DNA of 64,000 nt from Acanthochlamys bracteata (GCA_019914995.1 CM034130.1:7564001-7628000); one strand, 5' to 3'. Counted from the first letter of the stretch, positions 12,140 through 24,532 are shown. Numbers and translations are program-made. The notes: generated by a model not told the origin, from the sequence alone.

Positions 12140-12670
12140 TTTAGTTTTACAGTTTGGTATAAAAAATTATGAATTAAAAATATATTATCAAAATTTTAAC
12201 TCAATCAAAATATGAACTAATTTTTATTAAAATTCTTAATTAAAATAACACTATATATATATAAGAATAGAATAAAAGCACATGATATTTTTAAAAACAT
12301 ATAGTGTACATGTCAATTAAAAGTGATCGATGAGATATTCAAATTTAATATTCACCGTTAGATATGAAAAACTATGAGTTAAATATTTTAATAAAATTTC
12401 AGCTCAATCGTAATACGAAACGATCTCCATTAGAACTTTTGATTAAAGTGACACAAAAATAAAATATATATTTTTTATCAAATTTAATATTTTATATTAT
12501 TTTGGTAAAAATTTTTGACAGAGATCGGTTCGTATTTCGATTGAATTGAAATTTTATCAATATATTATCAATTTATATCCAACGATGAAGATTGAATTTA
12601 GATATCTCGTCGACTATTTTTTACCGATATATGTATCATGTGTCTCTAAAAATATCATATGTATTTATCC

Positions 12671-12701
<31 letters not shown>

Positions 12702-12710
12702 ATACACTAT
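12140..12710. repeat. Foldback MITE, family B, with an extra direct partial copy
   Basis: A left arm (about 12,250-12,470) and an inverted right arm (about 12,500-12,700) match imperfectly over roughly 200 bp. Shared words include TTAGATAT/TTGGATAT, AATTTCAGCTCAATCG/AATTTCAATTCAATCG and ACGATCTC/CCGATCTC. About 12,140-12,245 is a further, direct partial copy of the left arm. A related inverted repeat lies at 36.89-37.14 kb. A (TA)n run occupies 12,676-12,701. No transposase is encoded. Confidence 0.65.
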
Positions 12711-14159
12711 CACTATCGGGTACGGAATCAACATGATGTTTAAAAGTTTTCAAAATTATATACATATGCATGTTTATTAACTTTTTACATAACCAAAAGT
12801 TGAAATATAATTTTAATTAAATAGTGATAAATATTCTAAAAAGACACCAAATTTATTTATACAAATTTCGTGTCTAATCTCTCTGATCACTCTAGAATCT
12901 TAGTAGATTATGATTTAGGGGAAGAACTCAAAACGAATAAAACTTTTGCTAGAAAATTAGGCATAGAGTCAAATGAAATTAGGTATATAATGATGGCCAC
13001 AAGAAACTAATCCATGTCAATTAATCCATTTTAGTTATTCTTAATGATTGAAAGAGACCCATTTGGGATCCATTATCCCTTCTAGTTCTTATTTTTTAGT
13101 TTCTCTGGTTATCGATTTCAAAATATCTACTCTAACTTTTTTTTTTTCCTCTGCCCTTCAGATGGGACCCATTACGGATAGTTATTTTTTATTTATATTT
13201 TGTTTGAAAGTAATTTACTAAAAATAAATAATTGATGAAACTAATTTTAATTTTTATTTATTACAAGTGAGTATAAAATAAAATGCTTAATTTAAAATTT
13301 AATTATTGAAGGTAAATTTTAAAATAAATTATGAAATTAACTTTTTTGAAATTGAGTTTCAATTTTATATAAAGATGCTACCTGTTTATTTTAAAATAAA
13401 TTCACTTTTCTAAAATCGAGTTTAAAAATAAACTTAAGAATTTATTTATATTTCATTCAAAATAAATTTAAAAAGTATATTTTGTGTGTTGGCCCACAAA
13501 TTCTACTTTTTCAAGATCATCTTTAATAAATAATAAATATTTTAAATAAATAATTTTTTTAAAAAAATATTTATAAAATAATATTTAGAAGAATTTACAT
13601 AAAAAAATTATTTTTATTAAATATTTTTAGTATTTAATATAAGTTTTTAAATTTAATTTCAACAAAATAAGTTTATCTTAACTTAAAACACACCCTATAT
13701 GTAATGAACTGTCCGGGTCGACGGGTCAACCACTAGCTGTTGTGCTGGAGTTCAGACAGCACACAGCAAGAAAATAAATACATATCAATACTGGCCGGTA
13801 TGAAAAAAAAATATAGTTCAATCCAGATAGTAAAACACTTTATCAAAAATATATCTATATCAATTATATTTAAGCATGAAACTTTTAACTTCCTCCCACA
13901 ATCATTCTAAACACTGCAACAGAAGAAACCAATTGAATGAATAATATTGAAATAATTCGAAACGTTGCTTACATCCAGTGACAATAGAAATGAAAAAATA
14001 ATAATAATCATTGATAGTAGTATAGCTTCCTGTTGATTTGCTTAGATTGCCAACTATTGATATTTGACAAATTCCAGCAGCAAAGACAACCACCACTATC
14101 AACAACAGACACAAAATCAAGAACACAACAGCCACCCAAAAACCGAGCTCCAGAATAAA
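12711..14159. other. Non-coding AT-rich interval
   Basis: From 13,190 to 13,700 the sequence is A/T-dominated with mirrored AAATTTA runs, likely degenerate foldback repeats. No gene was recognised. Confidence 0.4.
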
Positions 14160-14330
14160 GTCTCTAATGGGCATTTTATCAAACACCTTACATGCATCTT
14201 CCAACCAGCTACAAATAACACCAGCGACAACAACAACAAAAATCACCACCAACAACAACTGATCCCACACTAATGACTCCCACCAATGTCTCCATCATGA
14301 ACACAAAAGACACACTGTTCTCATCCATCT
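14160..14330 (-). pseudogene. Possible remnant of a PPR gene
   Basis: The minus strand at 14,160-14,204 reads LEDACKVFDKMPIRD, which matches the second helix and linker of a PLS-type PPR repeat. About 70 nt upstream, another stretch reads KMDENSVSFVFMMETLVGV, which could be a neighbouring decayed repeat. The surroundings are GTT/ACC-rich low-complexity DNA that gives long artificial frames, so chance similarity cannot be excluded. Confidence 0.3.
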
Positions 14331-14639
14331 TCAACAACCATCGCATGCACCTCCACCACCACCAACAACAACAACGAACTACACATCAACAAATACTACT
14401 AGCCAACAAAAATCAAAGATAATAATAAAACAAATTCTATAAAATTTTCGAACATTTAAAGCAATCGCTGCTCAGAAAATTTTGAAGTACCTGTAACAAA
14501 CTCTGGACATTGAGATGCATCTTCAGAGATCTTCTATCCTCAAGCATTTGCTTCTTCAGAGTTGACCCACCTGAATTTGCAACCACAACGCAAATTCAGC
14601 AAAATCTTGAATTAATGTACCGAAAAATCTTGAATAATG

Positions 14640-14940
14640 TACATAAAATTCAGGTAAATATGCGGAGATCGAGCTACGAAGCTGTGATTGAACTTGAGCA
14701 GAGGAACTAGTGTGACGTCGGAGGATTGGAGCCGGCGTAGCAACGGCGATCGAGCTCCAACGAAGCGGCGAACGAGCTCGGACGAAGTAGGGATCGAGCA
14801 TCGGCCGAAGAAAAAAAGTGAAAGAGGAACCAGCGTGACGTTGGAGGATGGAGCCGGCGTAGCAGCGGCGAAATAGCTCGGAGCAACGGCGATCGAACTC
14901 GGAGTAGCGGGGATCGAGCAGCGGAGATCGAGCCACCGGA
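14640..14940. repeat. GC-rich tandem repeat, 123-bp period
   Basis: Two copies start at 14,701 and 14,824. They share GAGGAAC, GTGACGT, GGAGGAT, GGAGCCGGCGTAGCA and GCGGCGA in the same order, with many GATCGAGC and AGCTCGGA submotifs around them. It is a GC-rich island in AT-rich DNA. Open frames exist on both strands, but their translations are repetitive and look like no known protein. Confidence 0.65.
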
Positions 14941-16461
14941 AAACATAAAAATGCAAAGGAGTTAAGAATTAGTAAGAATATGGTATTAGGTTTTTAATTT
15001 TCTTTTATAAAAAGTTTGACCCGAACGTACGAATTCGCTCGGATTAGAATAGATCGCAAATTATAACGGGTTAAAACGAATCGATTACATAAATGATTTA
15101 TTTATAAACTCAGACTATTTTTTTATCCGAATTGATAATTTTTAGATTGACTCAGACGATTCGGTTCGTGCTAACTATGGGTAAGAATCACTTGTTAAAA
15201 GCTATTGTCAGTTGTTGGACTTTCACTTTTCATAACTATAATTAATTACTGGTTGCTTTTGAAAAATAATCACTAAATAGATGAGTTTATTATTGAATCT
15301 AGTATAGTTAATCAAGACTAAAAGTGTGTGATTTTAATTATAATTTTTAAAATTCTATAAACAAAGATTTCCAAAAGGCAACGTGTAATATGAAATTTTA
15401 TTTCTAAATAAATGCAGCATCAGATAATGAATTGTATTAAATATAAATTATATATATATTGAATAGTTAAGAGGTGATCTATAAATACGAATAATGTAAA
15501 CAGATTAGGTCGAAAACATGCATCCAAAGTTTCTAAGCAAATTAAAGCTAAGAAAAAACTTTTCATCAAAGTGACTTATTTAGTTAATTATTTCGAATAA
15601 TTTTAAATTAAAATATATTTTTAAAAATTATGTTTCTGAAAAAATATCTTAAATAATTATTTGACTATCCGGTCCCAATTAATATCTATAATGATTATTT
15701 ATTAGAAATATTGTAGAATGCATTTCTATATGAACTTTCATATTAAACAATATAAACCCCACGTATAAATTTAATGGAGATCTTTTGCCGATTAAATTAT
15801 TTTGTAAAAAGTTATTTTTTGGTGATGTAAAACTTTAATAACAAAATCTTATTATATAATTTTTTTTTATATTTTTTATATTTTTAAATAAAAATTTTAG
15901 AAATTTATAAAAAATATATTAAAAAATATATAATTAAAAATTACAAAATTATTTTTATGATAAGCTAAGTCTAACGGGTAAAATTATTTCCATTTCAAAC
16001 CATGACTCGTACGATCAAAATTCAAACCGTCCTCGCTCTGTTTTCTTTGTTTCCTTTCCTTCAAATCCGCGTTACAAATCTTTGAGGTCCTTCGGTAAAG
16101 CATTTTATTTTGTTTTATTATTATTTATTTTAATTTTAATAAATTTTTATAAAAAAGTTTAATAAATATTAAATAATTTATAGGTTATATATATATATAT
16201 ATATATATATCTATAGTATTTATTTGAAAAAAATAAAATTAGTTTTTAAAAAGTTCTAAAATAAACTTTTTTTTAATTTTTTTAATTTTTTTAATTTTAA
16301 CCATTGCTTGACAATTCAATCAATCACAAAAACAGGACTATTTTATTTAGTATTAAGCAACTACTCTTTCCCATTCCATCTCCTCTAAAAACAAATCAAA
16401 CTAACTCCTCTAAACAACTACTCTTTTCCTTTCTCCCTATTTTTCCACACTATTTGCCACC
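14941..16461. other. Non-coding interval upstream of the CRINKLY4-related kinase
   Basis: Contains a family A-like AT-rich foldback segment (about 15,830-15,970) and an (AT)n run at 16,189-16,211. The last 110 bases are a pyrimidine-rich leader in which CAACTACTC occurs several times. No gene was recognised. Confidence 0.4.
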
Positions 16462-16545
16462 ATGAAATACTTCTCCTCTATAACCAACTACTCCTCTTCC
16501 AAATGTTTCCTTCAACGACTCTCTCAATTTGCCATATCTCACTGA
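16462..16545 (+). promoter_or_regulatory. Upstream ORF overlapping the kinase start codon
   Basis: A 27-codon ORF begins with ATG in a strong context (GCCACCATGA). It ends at TGA 16,543-16,545, overlapping in another frame the kinase ATG at 16,503, whose context (CCAAATGT) is weaker. If transcription starts upstream of 16,462, scanning ribosomes would tend to miss the kinase start. Confidence 0.5.
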
Positions 16546-18905
16546 CTCATCTCTTATTGCTACATCTAGTCTTCTTACTCCCTTCTCTTCCAGTCGTTGC
16601 TCCGGCGGCCTTTTCGACGATATCTGTATCGAGAATCTTCAACGAGACACTAGTTTGCGCCTTACTTCCTTCACCTTGCCGCACACGATACGATTTCAAC
16701 TGCACCAATTTTCCTGGTCGATCTACTCGAACTTACCCACCAGGCTCTGCGATTTACTCCGCTATCGCCGCCGGTGATGACTTTCTCTGCGCTCTCGCCT
16801 CTTCTTCCACAAACAACACATTATTTGATATGCGTTGGTGGGATCTTATCAAACCACCACGCAGAATTAGTACTATTTCATCTTCCGTTAATTTGGATTT
16901 TAAGAGAGTTTACCAGGGACCGCCGTTGCAAGCTCTCTCCGCTGGAGATAGTCACGTTTGCGGAATACTCGGCGATACCGGTGAGCCCTACTGCTGGCGT
17001 TGGCCACAACTTGACTTGCCTTTGGGACTCAAAAACGTTTCTTCTATTTCTGTCGGCGGAGATTTTCTATGCATCTTGCTCGGTACCGGTAGAGTTAAAT
17101 GTTTCAGTGTTCGAAGTAGTACTACAGGTGTTGCGGGCAATGAGCCTGTAGGTAATTTCAGCATGGTTGCTGCTGGATCGCACCATGCTTGTGTTGTTTC
17201 CATAGAAGGCGAGCTTGTTTGTTGGGGTGCCGGAGCTCCGGTGGTGCCGATCAACACAATGGAGATATCTTCGTTAGCCTTGGGGGATAACCGAACCTGC
17301 GTGTTGTTCGGCAACGAAACGGTGGATTGTTGGGGTGACGACATTGTCATGACAGAGAATCTTGCTGTAGAGAAGTTCATAGCTATCGAAGCGAAGGGGA
17401 ACGCTTTCTGCGGGATCTTGATAAAGAATTTCTCAATGGTTTGCTGGGGAAGCAAGGTGTTCCAAACCGGAAACTCAACGGTGTTCCAGCGAGTTCTTCC
17501 GGGAACTTGCACGGCAGAGTCGAGCTGTTCATGTGGAATCCTTCCAGGTTCTGGCAGCATCTGTCTCACCGGAGCTATCTGTCGGTCATGCAAAGTCCAA
17601 CTTACGCCCGTCGCTTCGCCGTCATCGAGAGCTTCTCCGCCGCATTCTTCTGTTCCCGTTCCCGTTCAGCCAACGTTAACTAAAAGATCATCCAGGGTTT
17701 TGTTTATAGTCCTCGGCGCTATTGGATTCGGTTTAGGTTTGGCTGTGGTATTACTTTTCCTTTCGCTCCGGCTGATAAAGAAAAACGGTAGAATTCACGA
17801 TTCTCCGGCTACTGCCTCAACCGTAACGCAACTACAAGAGTTACCAGCAGCGCCCCCGCGACTGATGAGCAAAACGCACAGTTCATTCCTAGAAGAATTC
17901 CCAATGCAAGTTTTGCTATCATGCACGGACGAGTTCTCTGAAGAGCACAAGATCGGGTCAGGTAGTTTCGGCGCCGTGTACAAGGCAAATCTTCCCGATG
18001 GCCGCGAAGTCGCCATCAAGCGAGCAGAGTTACCTGCTCAGCAGCAGTCTTCCGCATCGACATCGACCCACGCCCAGAAACGGCGCCATGATAAAGAGTC
18101 GGCATTTTTATCCGAGCTTGCTCTACTGTCTCGTGTCAATCACAAGAACCTCCTCCGGCTTCTCGGCTACTGCCAGGAAGGCCAAGAACGGATTCTTGTC
18201 TACGAGTTCATGCCTAACGGCACGCTCCACGATCACCTGCACAAGCTGGAAAACTCTCCATTATTGTCGTGGAAAACTCGCCTGCGCGCAGCGCTCGACG
18301 CCGCACGCGGCATCGAGTACCTCCACGTGTACGCCGTTCCACCGATCATTCACCGGGATATAAAATCATCCAACATTCTCCTCGACGCAAACTGGACTTC
18401 TAAAGTTTCAGACTTCGGGTTATCGTTAATGAACCCCGAAGCTTCCGAAGAAATCTCCGACCGTGCTGCTGGAACAGTTGGATACATGGATCCTGAGTAC
18501 TACAGATTGCAGCATTTAACGACGAAAAGCGACGTTTACAGCTTCGGCGTTGTGCTTCTCGAGTTACTTACAGGTAGCAGAGTGATACAGAAGTATGACG
18601 GAAGTGGAACGCCGAGGAACGTTGTTGAGTTTGCGATACCGGAAATTGAAGCTGATGAAGTTCATAAAGTTCTTGATTCAAGACTGCCTCCACCGACGCC
18701 GAGCGAGATCGAAGCCGTGGCGCTAGTTTCTTACCTTGCTGCAGATTGTGTCGCGCCTGCCGGACGTGACCGGCCTGACATGACAGACGTTGTTGCCACA
18801 CTTGAAAGAGCTCTCTCTGCTTGGGAACACAATGATTCATTGCCGCTGCCGCCGGCGCGACCCTCATTAATGCTCCGAAGGTCGGCGACGGCGAGGTCTT
18901 TATGA
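16503..18905 (+). CDS. CRINKLY4-related receptor-like serine/threonine kinase (CCR family)
   Basis: Single-exon gene of 800 residues, as usual for CCR kinases. Residues 1-35 form a signal peptide. Residues about 36-340 carry the crinkly/RCC1-like repeats with regular motifs such as GDDFLCAL, GDSHVCGI, GSHHACVV and GDNRTCVL followed by CWG, which fold as a beta-propeller. A Cys-rich segment follows (to about 370). One membrane helix lies at about 399-424. The cytoplasmic kinase has the glycine loop IGSGSFGAVYK from 484, AIK lysine at 506, HRDIKSSN at 617-624, DFG at 637-639 and GTVGYMDPEYY. All catalytic residues are present. The family acts at the plasma membrane; ACR4 and its paralogues control epidermal and root cell fate. 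The kinase resembles several CCR paralogues, so I give no symbol. The ATG at 16,503 heads a convincing signal peptide. Confidence 0.92.
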   Translation: MFPSTTLSICHISLTHLLLLHLVFLLPSLPVVAPAAFSTISVSRIFNETLVCALLPSPCRTRYDFNCTNFPGRSTRTYPPGSAIYSAIAAGDDFLCALASSSTNNTLFDMRWWDLIKPPRRISTISSSVNLDFKRVYQGPPLQALSAGDSHVCGILGDTGEPYCWRWPQLDLPLGLKNVSSISVGGDFLCILLGTGRVKCFSVRSSTTGVAGNEPVGNFSMVAAGSHHACVVSIEGELVCWGAGAPVVPINTMEISSLALGDNRTCVLFGNETVDCWGDDIVMTENLAVEKFIAIEAKGNAFCGILIKNFSMVCWGSKVFQTGNSTVFQRVLPGTCTAESSCSCGILPGSGSICLTGAICRSCKVQLTPVASPSSRASPPHSSVPVPVQPTLTKRSSRVLFIVLGAIGFGLGLAVVLLFLSLRLIKKNGRIHDSPATASTVTQLQELPAAPPRLMSKTHSSFLEEFPMQVLLSCTDEFSEEHKIGSGSFGAVYKANLPDGREVAIKRAELPAQQQSSASTSTHAQKRRHDKESAFLSELALLSRVNHKNLLRLLGYCQEGQERILVYEFMPNGTLHDHLHKLENSPLLSWKTRLRAALDAARGIEYLHVYAVPPIIHRDIKSSNILLDANWTSKVSDFGLSLMNPEASEEISDRAAGTVGYMDPEYYRLQHLTTKSDVYSFGVVLLELLTGSRVIQKYDGSGTPRNVVEFAIPEIEADEVHKVLDSRLPPPTPSEIEAVALVSYLAADCVAPAGRDRPDMTDVVATLERALSAWEHNDSLPLPPARPSLMLRRSATARSL

Positions 18906-21604
18906 TTGTTGTCATCATCAAACCAACACGCTGTACTTAGTCCAGATTAATTCTTTTGTTTTTTTATTTTTGTTACTTTTTATTGTCTTTTTTTCTTTAC
19001 TTGGTTTAATTGTTTTTACATTGATTTGAGAACTCTTCAAAACAAAAACAAAAAAAAAGAAAAAAAAAAGAAAGAGTTGTTTAGGGATTGAATTGGTTGA
19101 AGAATATTGAAAGGAACAAGAACAATTTTCATATGAAATGGCAAGAATGGGAAGTTTTCTTTTTTCCGTTAAGAAAAAGAAAATTTTTAATGATTAGTTG
19201 AGTTGTAATAGAGTTGTTGTTTGTGATCGTGATAATAAAAGAAATAGAAGTCAACTATTGAGTTTGTTGTTTGAATTGATTGAGGGATTTTCTCGTGGAT
19301 CTCCACCAACTTATGATGATTATTTGATTATCATAATCATCATGACAACATAAATCAACATACTTGATTCAAAATTTCTAATTTTCAGAAGGTAGGATTT
19401 TACTCAATTAGTTAAAACCTTGTAACTGAAAAATCTAATACCCAAAGATAATTTATAAATTTTTAAGCTTTACGTAACATTTGGTAATTCTTTAAATACT
19501 TATAAATAAATATATTTGAAAAAGTTTTTAATATTATTTTTTAAAATTTTAAAATTTATAAAAAATATTTGTATTTCGCAATAGTTTTAATTTATAAGTA
19601 TTCGTATTCTTAAGCGCTTAAAAAAATCATAGTGTGTTTTTTCACACTTCATTTACTTTTTTATCAAAAATAAATTTACATTTTATTTTGTAAATATTTT
19701 ATTATATATTTAATTTTAAAAATTAGAGTTTAAAATATTTTATAGTGTCATTTTTTACAAATAAATAAAATTTTTAACCAGGTAGGAGCTACAATATGAG
19801 TTTTAAATTCCATAAATGTCAATTTTTATAAATTATTAGTGAATATTAGTTAGATGGAAGAACTTGTCGAATAAAAAAAGGTGTAATATGAGTTATTTCT
19901 CATTTCAACTTTTATCAAGTTGTATTTACCAAATTAAATGAAATGGAAAAGAAATTCTAGTTATACATTTAGCATTTTGGATTGGTAACACTCTAATGGG
20001 AATTTTTGAATACGCATCACCATTTGAATAATAATAGTAATAATTCAATACTTATACTATTAATTTGTTCTTACAAAGATTAAATTATTTATTAGAACGA
20101 TCACCTTTTTTGTTCAAAGTGTGATTATACTAAACTAGTTAGTCAGAACTTCAAAATAAATCTTGTTTAAAAACAGAATTAAAGAAGTCTTCGTATTTAA
20201 TTCATGCGACGTTTAAATTCTTTTAATCAAAACTCATGTGGTTCAAGAATATATCTTCAACACTTTGATCTTCAAAAACTAATTTAATTTCAGAAACTAT
20301 TTGTTCACATTGACTTAGCTTGCTCTCAAATTACTAGGTAAACCAAAAAACTAAATATATAATCAATAAAATTATTGACTTAACGAAGATTTAGATGATG
20401 TTAAAGAATAAGAATCTACAAGATTGTCAACAATTAGCTTACGATATAAAAAACACTTCTTCAAATTCTTCACTTCTAGGCTCTGAATTGAGTTTTCCAA
20501 AAATAAAATTTGAGTAATTTTAATATTTGTATTTATTTGTTAATTAACGTGAATTCGAAAATAAAATTTTAGTTATAAATTTTAAATTTTAACAAAAAAA
20601 ATTTATAATTAAAATTAATTAATTAATTATTTTATTTTAAAAATAAATTATTTGTAAAAAAGTGAGTTCAATTTTAGATAAAACACGCCAGTATCATCCC
20701 AACAGTATTAACGTTTATTTTTTCAACAAAAAATGTGTTACTGACGCGTTTCCAATAATGAGAAAGAGATTCTTTTTATTTTTTTCTTTGTCATTTGCAT
20801 TATAATTATGTAAGAATAGTATGTCTGAGTTTGGTGAGAGGAAGCTATTAAATTTTAAGTTGTTTAAATATTTGAAAGGTCCATTTACCAACAACAATTT
20901 TGTAATAGCGGCCTTGTTTGTGGTTACTCAAAAGAATAAAACTTAAAAAATAAAGTTTTTTACAAATAAAAATTATTATTTTAAAAATTGTAAATATTAT
21001 AGGAAACGTTTTTAGTTTGAAAATTGTGATGCATTTTGAAAACCAAATTCCACAAGCAAAAGACAGGATTATTTATTATATATGTTCATCTACAAAGTTT
21101 TAATTTTAATAGTTTGATTATAATGCTATCAATCAATAGTAAAGATCTGTTTTTCCTCCTTGTCTTTCGATTGTTCTTAAATCTTAAGATAGACATCTCA
21201 ACTAATAAACTTTCAAAATCTCTCCCCATTCTATTCTTAAATTGTTAGGAATACATTTTTCCTAACAAAAAAATTCTCTCCCCATTCTATTTCTCCTCAC
21301 TAGTCTCTCTACTCCCTACTAGGCTAAAGAATTTGATGTTATGCATCAATTGGTTTGGCATTTTAGGTAGTGAATTTGATGAACTTTCCAACTTTGAGAC
21401 TATTTTAGTGTAGTTGACAAATAATAATAATAATAACTATCGCTTAACTTATTAGACACAAACAAATAAGCTTGTCTTACTTACCTGAGATTCTACATAA
21501 AACAAATTCTATATTTAGAACCAGAACCTGCTTCAGGAATCATGATCTTGTTCATCCATTGCAAACTTGTTTTGAGTTGTAGCAGGTGCAAGATTAATTT
21601 AAGA
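18906..21604. other. Non-coding interval between two receptor-kinase genes
   Basis: Contains the convergent 3' UTRs of the kinase genes at its two ends. AT-rich mirrored segments (19,490-19,780 and 20,510-20,690) resemble decayed foldback repeats. No gene or structured RNA was recognised. Confidence 0.45.
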
Positions 21605-24532
21605 TCAGTGTTGAATCAGCAGCATATTGACAACATCTCTCATTGTAGGCCTCAGAGAAGGTGACTTTCTTGCACACAGTAGAGCAATGTTTAAGACTTC
21701 AATAATTTTCTTCTCATCATCAGAAGGTGAAATTCTTGGATCAAGAACATCTGCAGCATTTGATCCATGCAGGTGCGATGAGACCCAGTCCACGATGTCT
21801 TTGCTTTTGCCGTAACCATCAGGCTCAATTGGACTGCGGCCAGTTACTAGTTCAAGCAACATAACGCCGAAGCTATACACATCAGTCTTCTCGGATACCC
21901 TGAATGAATATGCAAGTTCTGTAACAGAGATATTGAATCAGTAACTTTTGTAGACTTTATAACTTAAGAGAAAAAAGAAAGGGAAAGAAAAGTTACCTGG
22001 AGCAATGTACCCATGAGTACCAGCAAAACAACTGACATCAGACACTTCTGCAATTTTTGCAATTCCAAAATCAGCAATCTTTGCTTCATACTCCTCATCA
22101 AGCAATATATTTGTGGATTTTATGTCCCTGTGTATAATTGCGGGTGAGCAATCATGGTGAAGATACATGATTCCTTTTGCTGCACCTAAAGCAATCTTGT
22201 ACCGTTTGTTCCAATCCAAAACTGGCTGCCCTCTTTCAGTTTGTCTATGAAGTGCTTGGAATAAATTCCCGTTTGGCATGTACTCAAGAACAAGCAAGTT
22301 CATGTCCTTGGTTGTTAAGCATGCGTACAGCTTCAGTATGTTCCTGTGCCTGATTTTACCTAGTATATCTATTTCAGACATCAATGATCTTCTGGTATTT
22401 TCGTTCCGTAACTGCTTCACTGCAAATGTACCTTTCCCTTTGAGATCTATGCGATAAACCTTACCAGTGCTGCCACTTCCAATGAAATTCTCCTCATTCA
22501 AGTTAACTATATCTTCCGCGTCTAGTTCCATTGGATGAAAACATTCTAGCTTCCAGCTTGAATCCTTATCCATGCAGCCTTCAGTTATGCCCTTATCACC
22601 AGATTGGTGAAGTCTGAAGCTTCTATAAATTACAAAAACTATTCCAGATAAAACAATGATCATTGCTGATAATATAACAGATGCTACAACTAGTTTCTTC
22701 ACTAACCCGCCTTTATGATTCTGATTTCCAATGCAAATTTGCAACTTAGTCTCCAACTGATTTCTTGATACTCCATCAATGCAAAGTCCGGGATTGCCAT
22801 AGAAAGCATTTTCTCCAGCTATTGTTAGTAAACCATGAGGAACTATACCAGCAAGCTGGTTCATTGAAAAATCAACAGAGCTCAGCTTCAACATTTGTAG
22901 ACCTTCCGGTATGAAACCAGTTATCAAATTGTAAGATAGATTGAGAGAGTTCAGAGAAGGCATCATAGACAAACTTCCTGGAATATTACCAGTCAATAAG
23001 TTATGTGAAAGATTGATATCCACCAATCCGCTGCACATACTAAGCTCTGACGGCAACTGTCCAGTTAACTTGTTCTTTTCTAAATGCAAACTTGTCAACT
23101 GTTTGAGGTTTCCAAATTTTTGAGGAATCGACCCTGAAAAGTTATTATTTGAAGCATAGAGCTTTTGCAACTGAGGTAGCCAACCGAGCTCAACTGGGAG
23201 TTCACCTGAAAAGTTGTTATTCTGAATGTAGAGCTGAGTTAGTGCAGTCGATAGACCTATATCTGAGGATATTTCCCCGGTAAACATGTTATTAGAAAAA
23301 TCAATTATTGACGCAACTGGCAATCCCCAAATTCCATCAGGTAGGCTCCCTGAAAAGCGATTGTAACTTATCCTGAATCTCAGCAGCAACTTGCAGCTAA
23401 CATAAGTGTCAGGAAATTCGCCGTAGAAGTTGTTGTCCAGGGCAAGCAAGTACTGCAGTTTGTTGTTTTGGCACAAGAACCTTGGGAAGGGACCAGTGAA
23501 GTTGTTCTCGCAAATGTCTATACCGTCAAGTGGAGAGAACCGGCCAAGGTCTTGAGGGAACTCACCAGAGAAGTTGTTCTGGTAAATAGACAATGATTTG
23601 AGGAACTTAAGCTCTCCCAAACCCCTAGGCAACTCACCCCAGAAGTTGTTACTATACATCTGGATCACTGTTAGATTCTTCAAATTGCCGAACTCCTGTG
23701 GTATTGTTCCAGACATTTGATTCCGCGAGATGTCAAACTCTTGCAAGTGAGTCAGGTTGCCGATTTGTGGAGGAAGTACTCCTGTGAAGTTGTTCTGGAA
23801 AAGTTCAATCTTACGCAGATTGCGTAAATTCGATATAGCTTTAGGAAATTTTCCTGAAAGTTGGTTCTGAGAAAAATCCAGTGTTTCTAGTTTTTTAAGT
23901 TCGAAAACAGACGCAGGCATCACTCCGACAAAGTTGCATTGAGCTAAAAATAACAATGTCAAATTCTTCAAATCTCCAATGTCCTGGGGTATCTCTCCCT
24001 TGTCGAAATCATTAATAGCGAGGCTAAGAGAAACAAGACTCTTAAGCTCACGTAGCCACGCCGGAAACTTACCGGACAGACAATTATACGATAAATCAAG
24101 AACTTGCAACTTCGTCAAATTTGAAAGATCAGGCAAACTTCCCACCAGTCTGTTTAGTGAAATGTTCAGAACTTCAAGACGGACGCAACTGGCAAGTTCT
24201 GGAGGAAGACTGCCTGATATAGAGTTCTCTGCAAGTTTTAAAGAACTCAAATGAGTAATGGCACAGATCGATGGTGAGATCTCACCGGAAAGGTTCTTGG
24301 CTGTAAGTGAAACACCAGTAACTTTTCCAGAACCAGCATAATCACAGGTGATTCCAGCAAATTCACATGGAGATTTGTTCTTTGTCCAGCTTTGAAGATG
24401 ATTTGAAGGATCACTCAATTTTTTCTTGAACTGAAGAAGAGCATCTCTTTCTATGTCTTGAGAGTCTGAGATTGCGAAAGCAGACAGGAGGAGTAGAGTT
24501 GTAAAACTTATAGAAGGAAAACAGGTAGCCAT
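21605..24532 (-). CDS. CEPR2: LRR receptor-like kinase of the CEPR2 type
   Basis: Two exons (21997-24532 and 21605-21918), joined in phase at the conserved APE motif, give 949 residues; Arabidopsis CEPR2 has 977. A signal peptide (1-24) is followed by an LRRNT cap (SPCEFAGITCD), about 20 leucine-rich repeats, a membrane helix at about 614-636 and a kinase. The kinase has glycine loop IGSGSTGKVYR, AVK lysine near 705, HRD near 801-803, DFG near 821-823 and GTHGYIAPE. Family knowledge: CEPR1/CEPR2 perceive C-terminally encoded peptides in nitrogen-demand and root signalling. The sequence follows CEPR2 along its whole length (for example FSPLDGIDICENNFTGPFPR and LCQNNKLQ). It ends shortly after the kinase, without the tail of the Arabidopsis protein. 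No catalytic residue is missing. Confidence 0.9.

Noticed and set aside
13902..14270. 122-codon minus-strand frame that looks like a membrane protein
   Set aside because: The hydrophobic runs come from GTT/GTG-rich low-complexity DNA. Only the short PPR-like stretch inside it seems worth keeping.
14556..14956. Several overlapping frames of 79-126 codons in the GC-rich repeat
   Set aside because: They overlap in different frames and translate to repetitive Arg/Ser/Leu strings, as expected of a tandem repeat.
16988..17593. 201-codon open frame antisense to the CRINKLY4-related kinase
   Set aside because: It lies entirely within the well-supported sense gene and results from its codon composition. 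No protein similarity.
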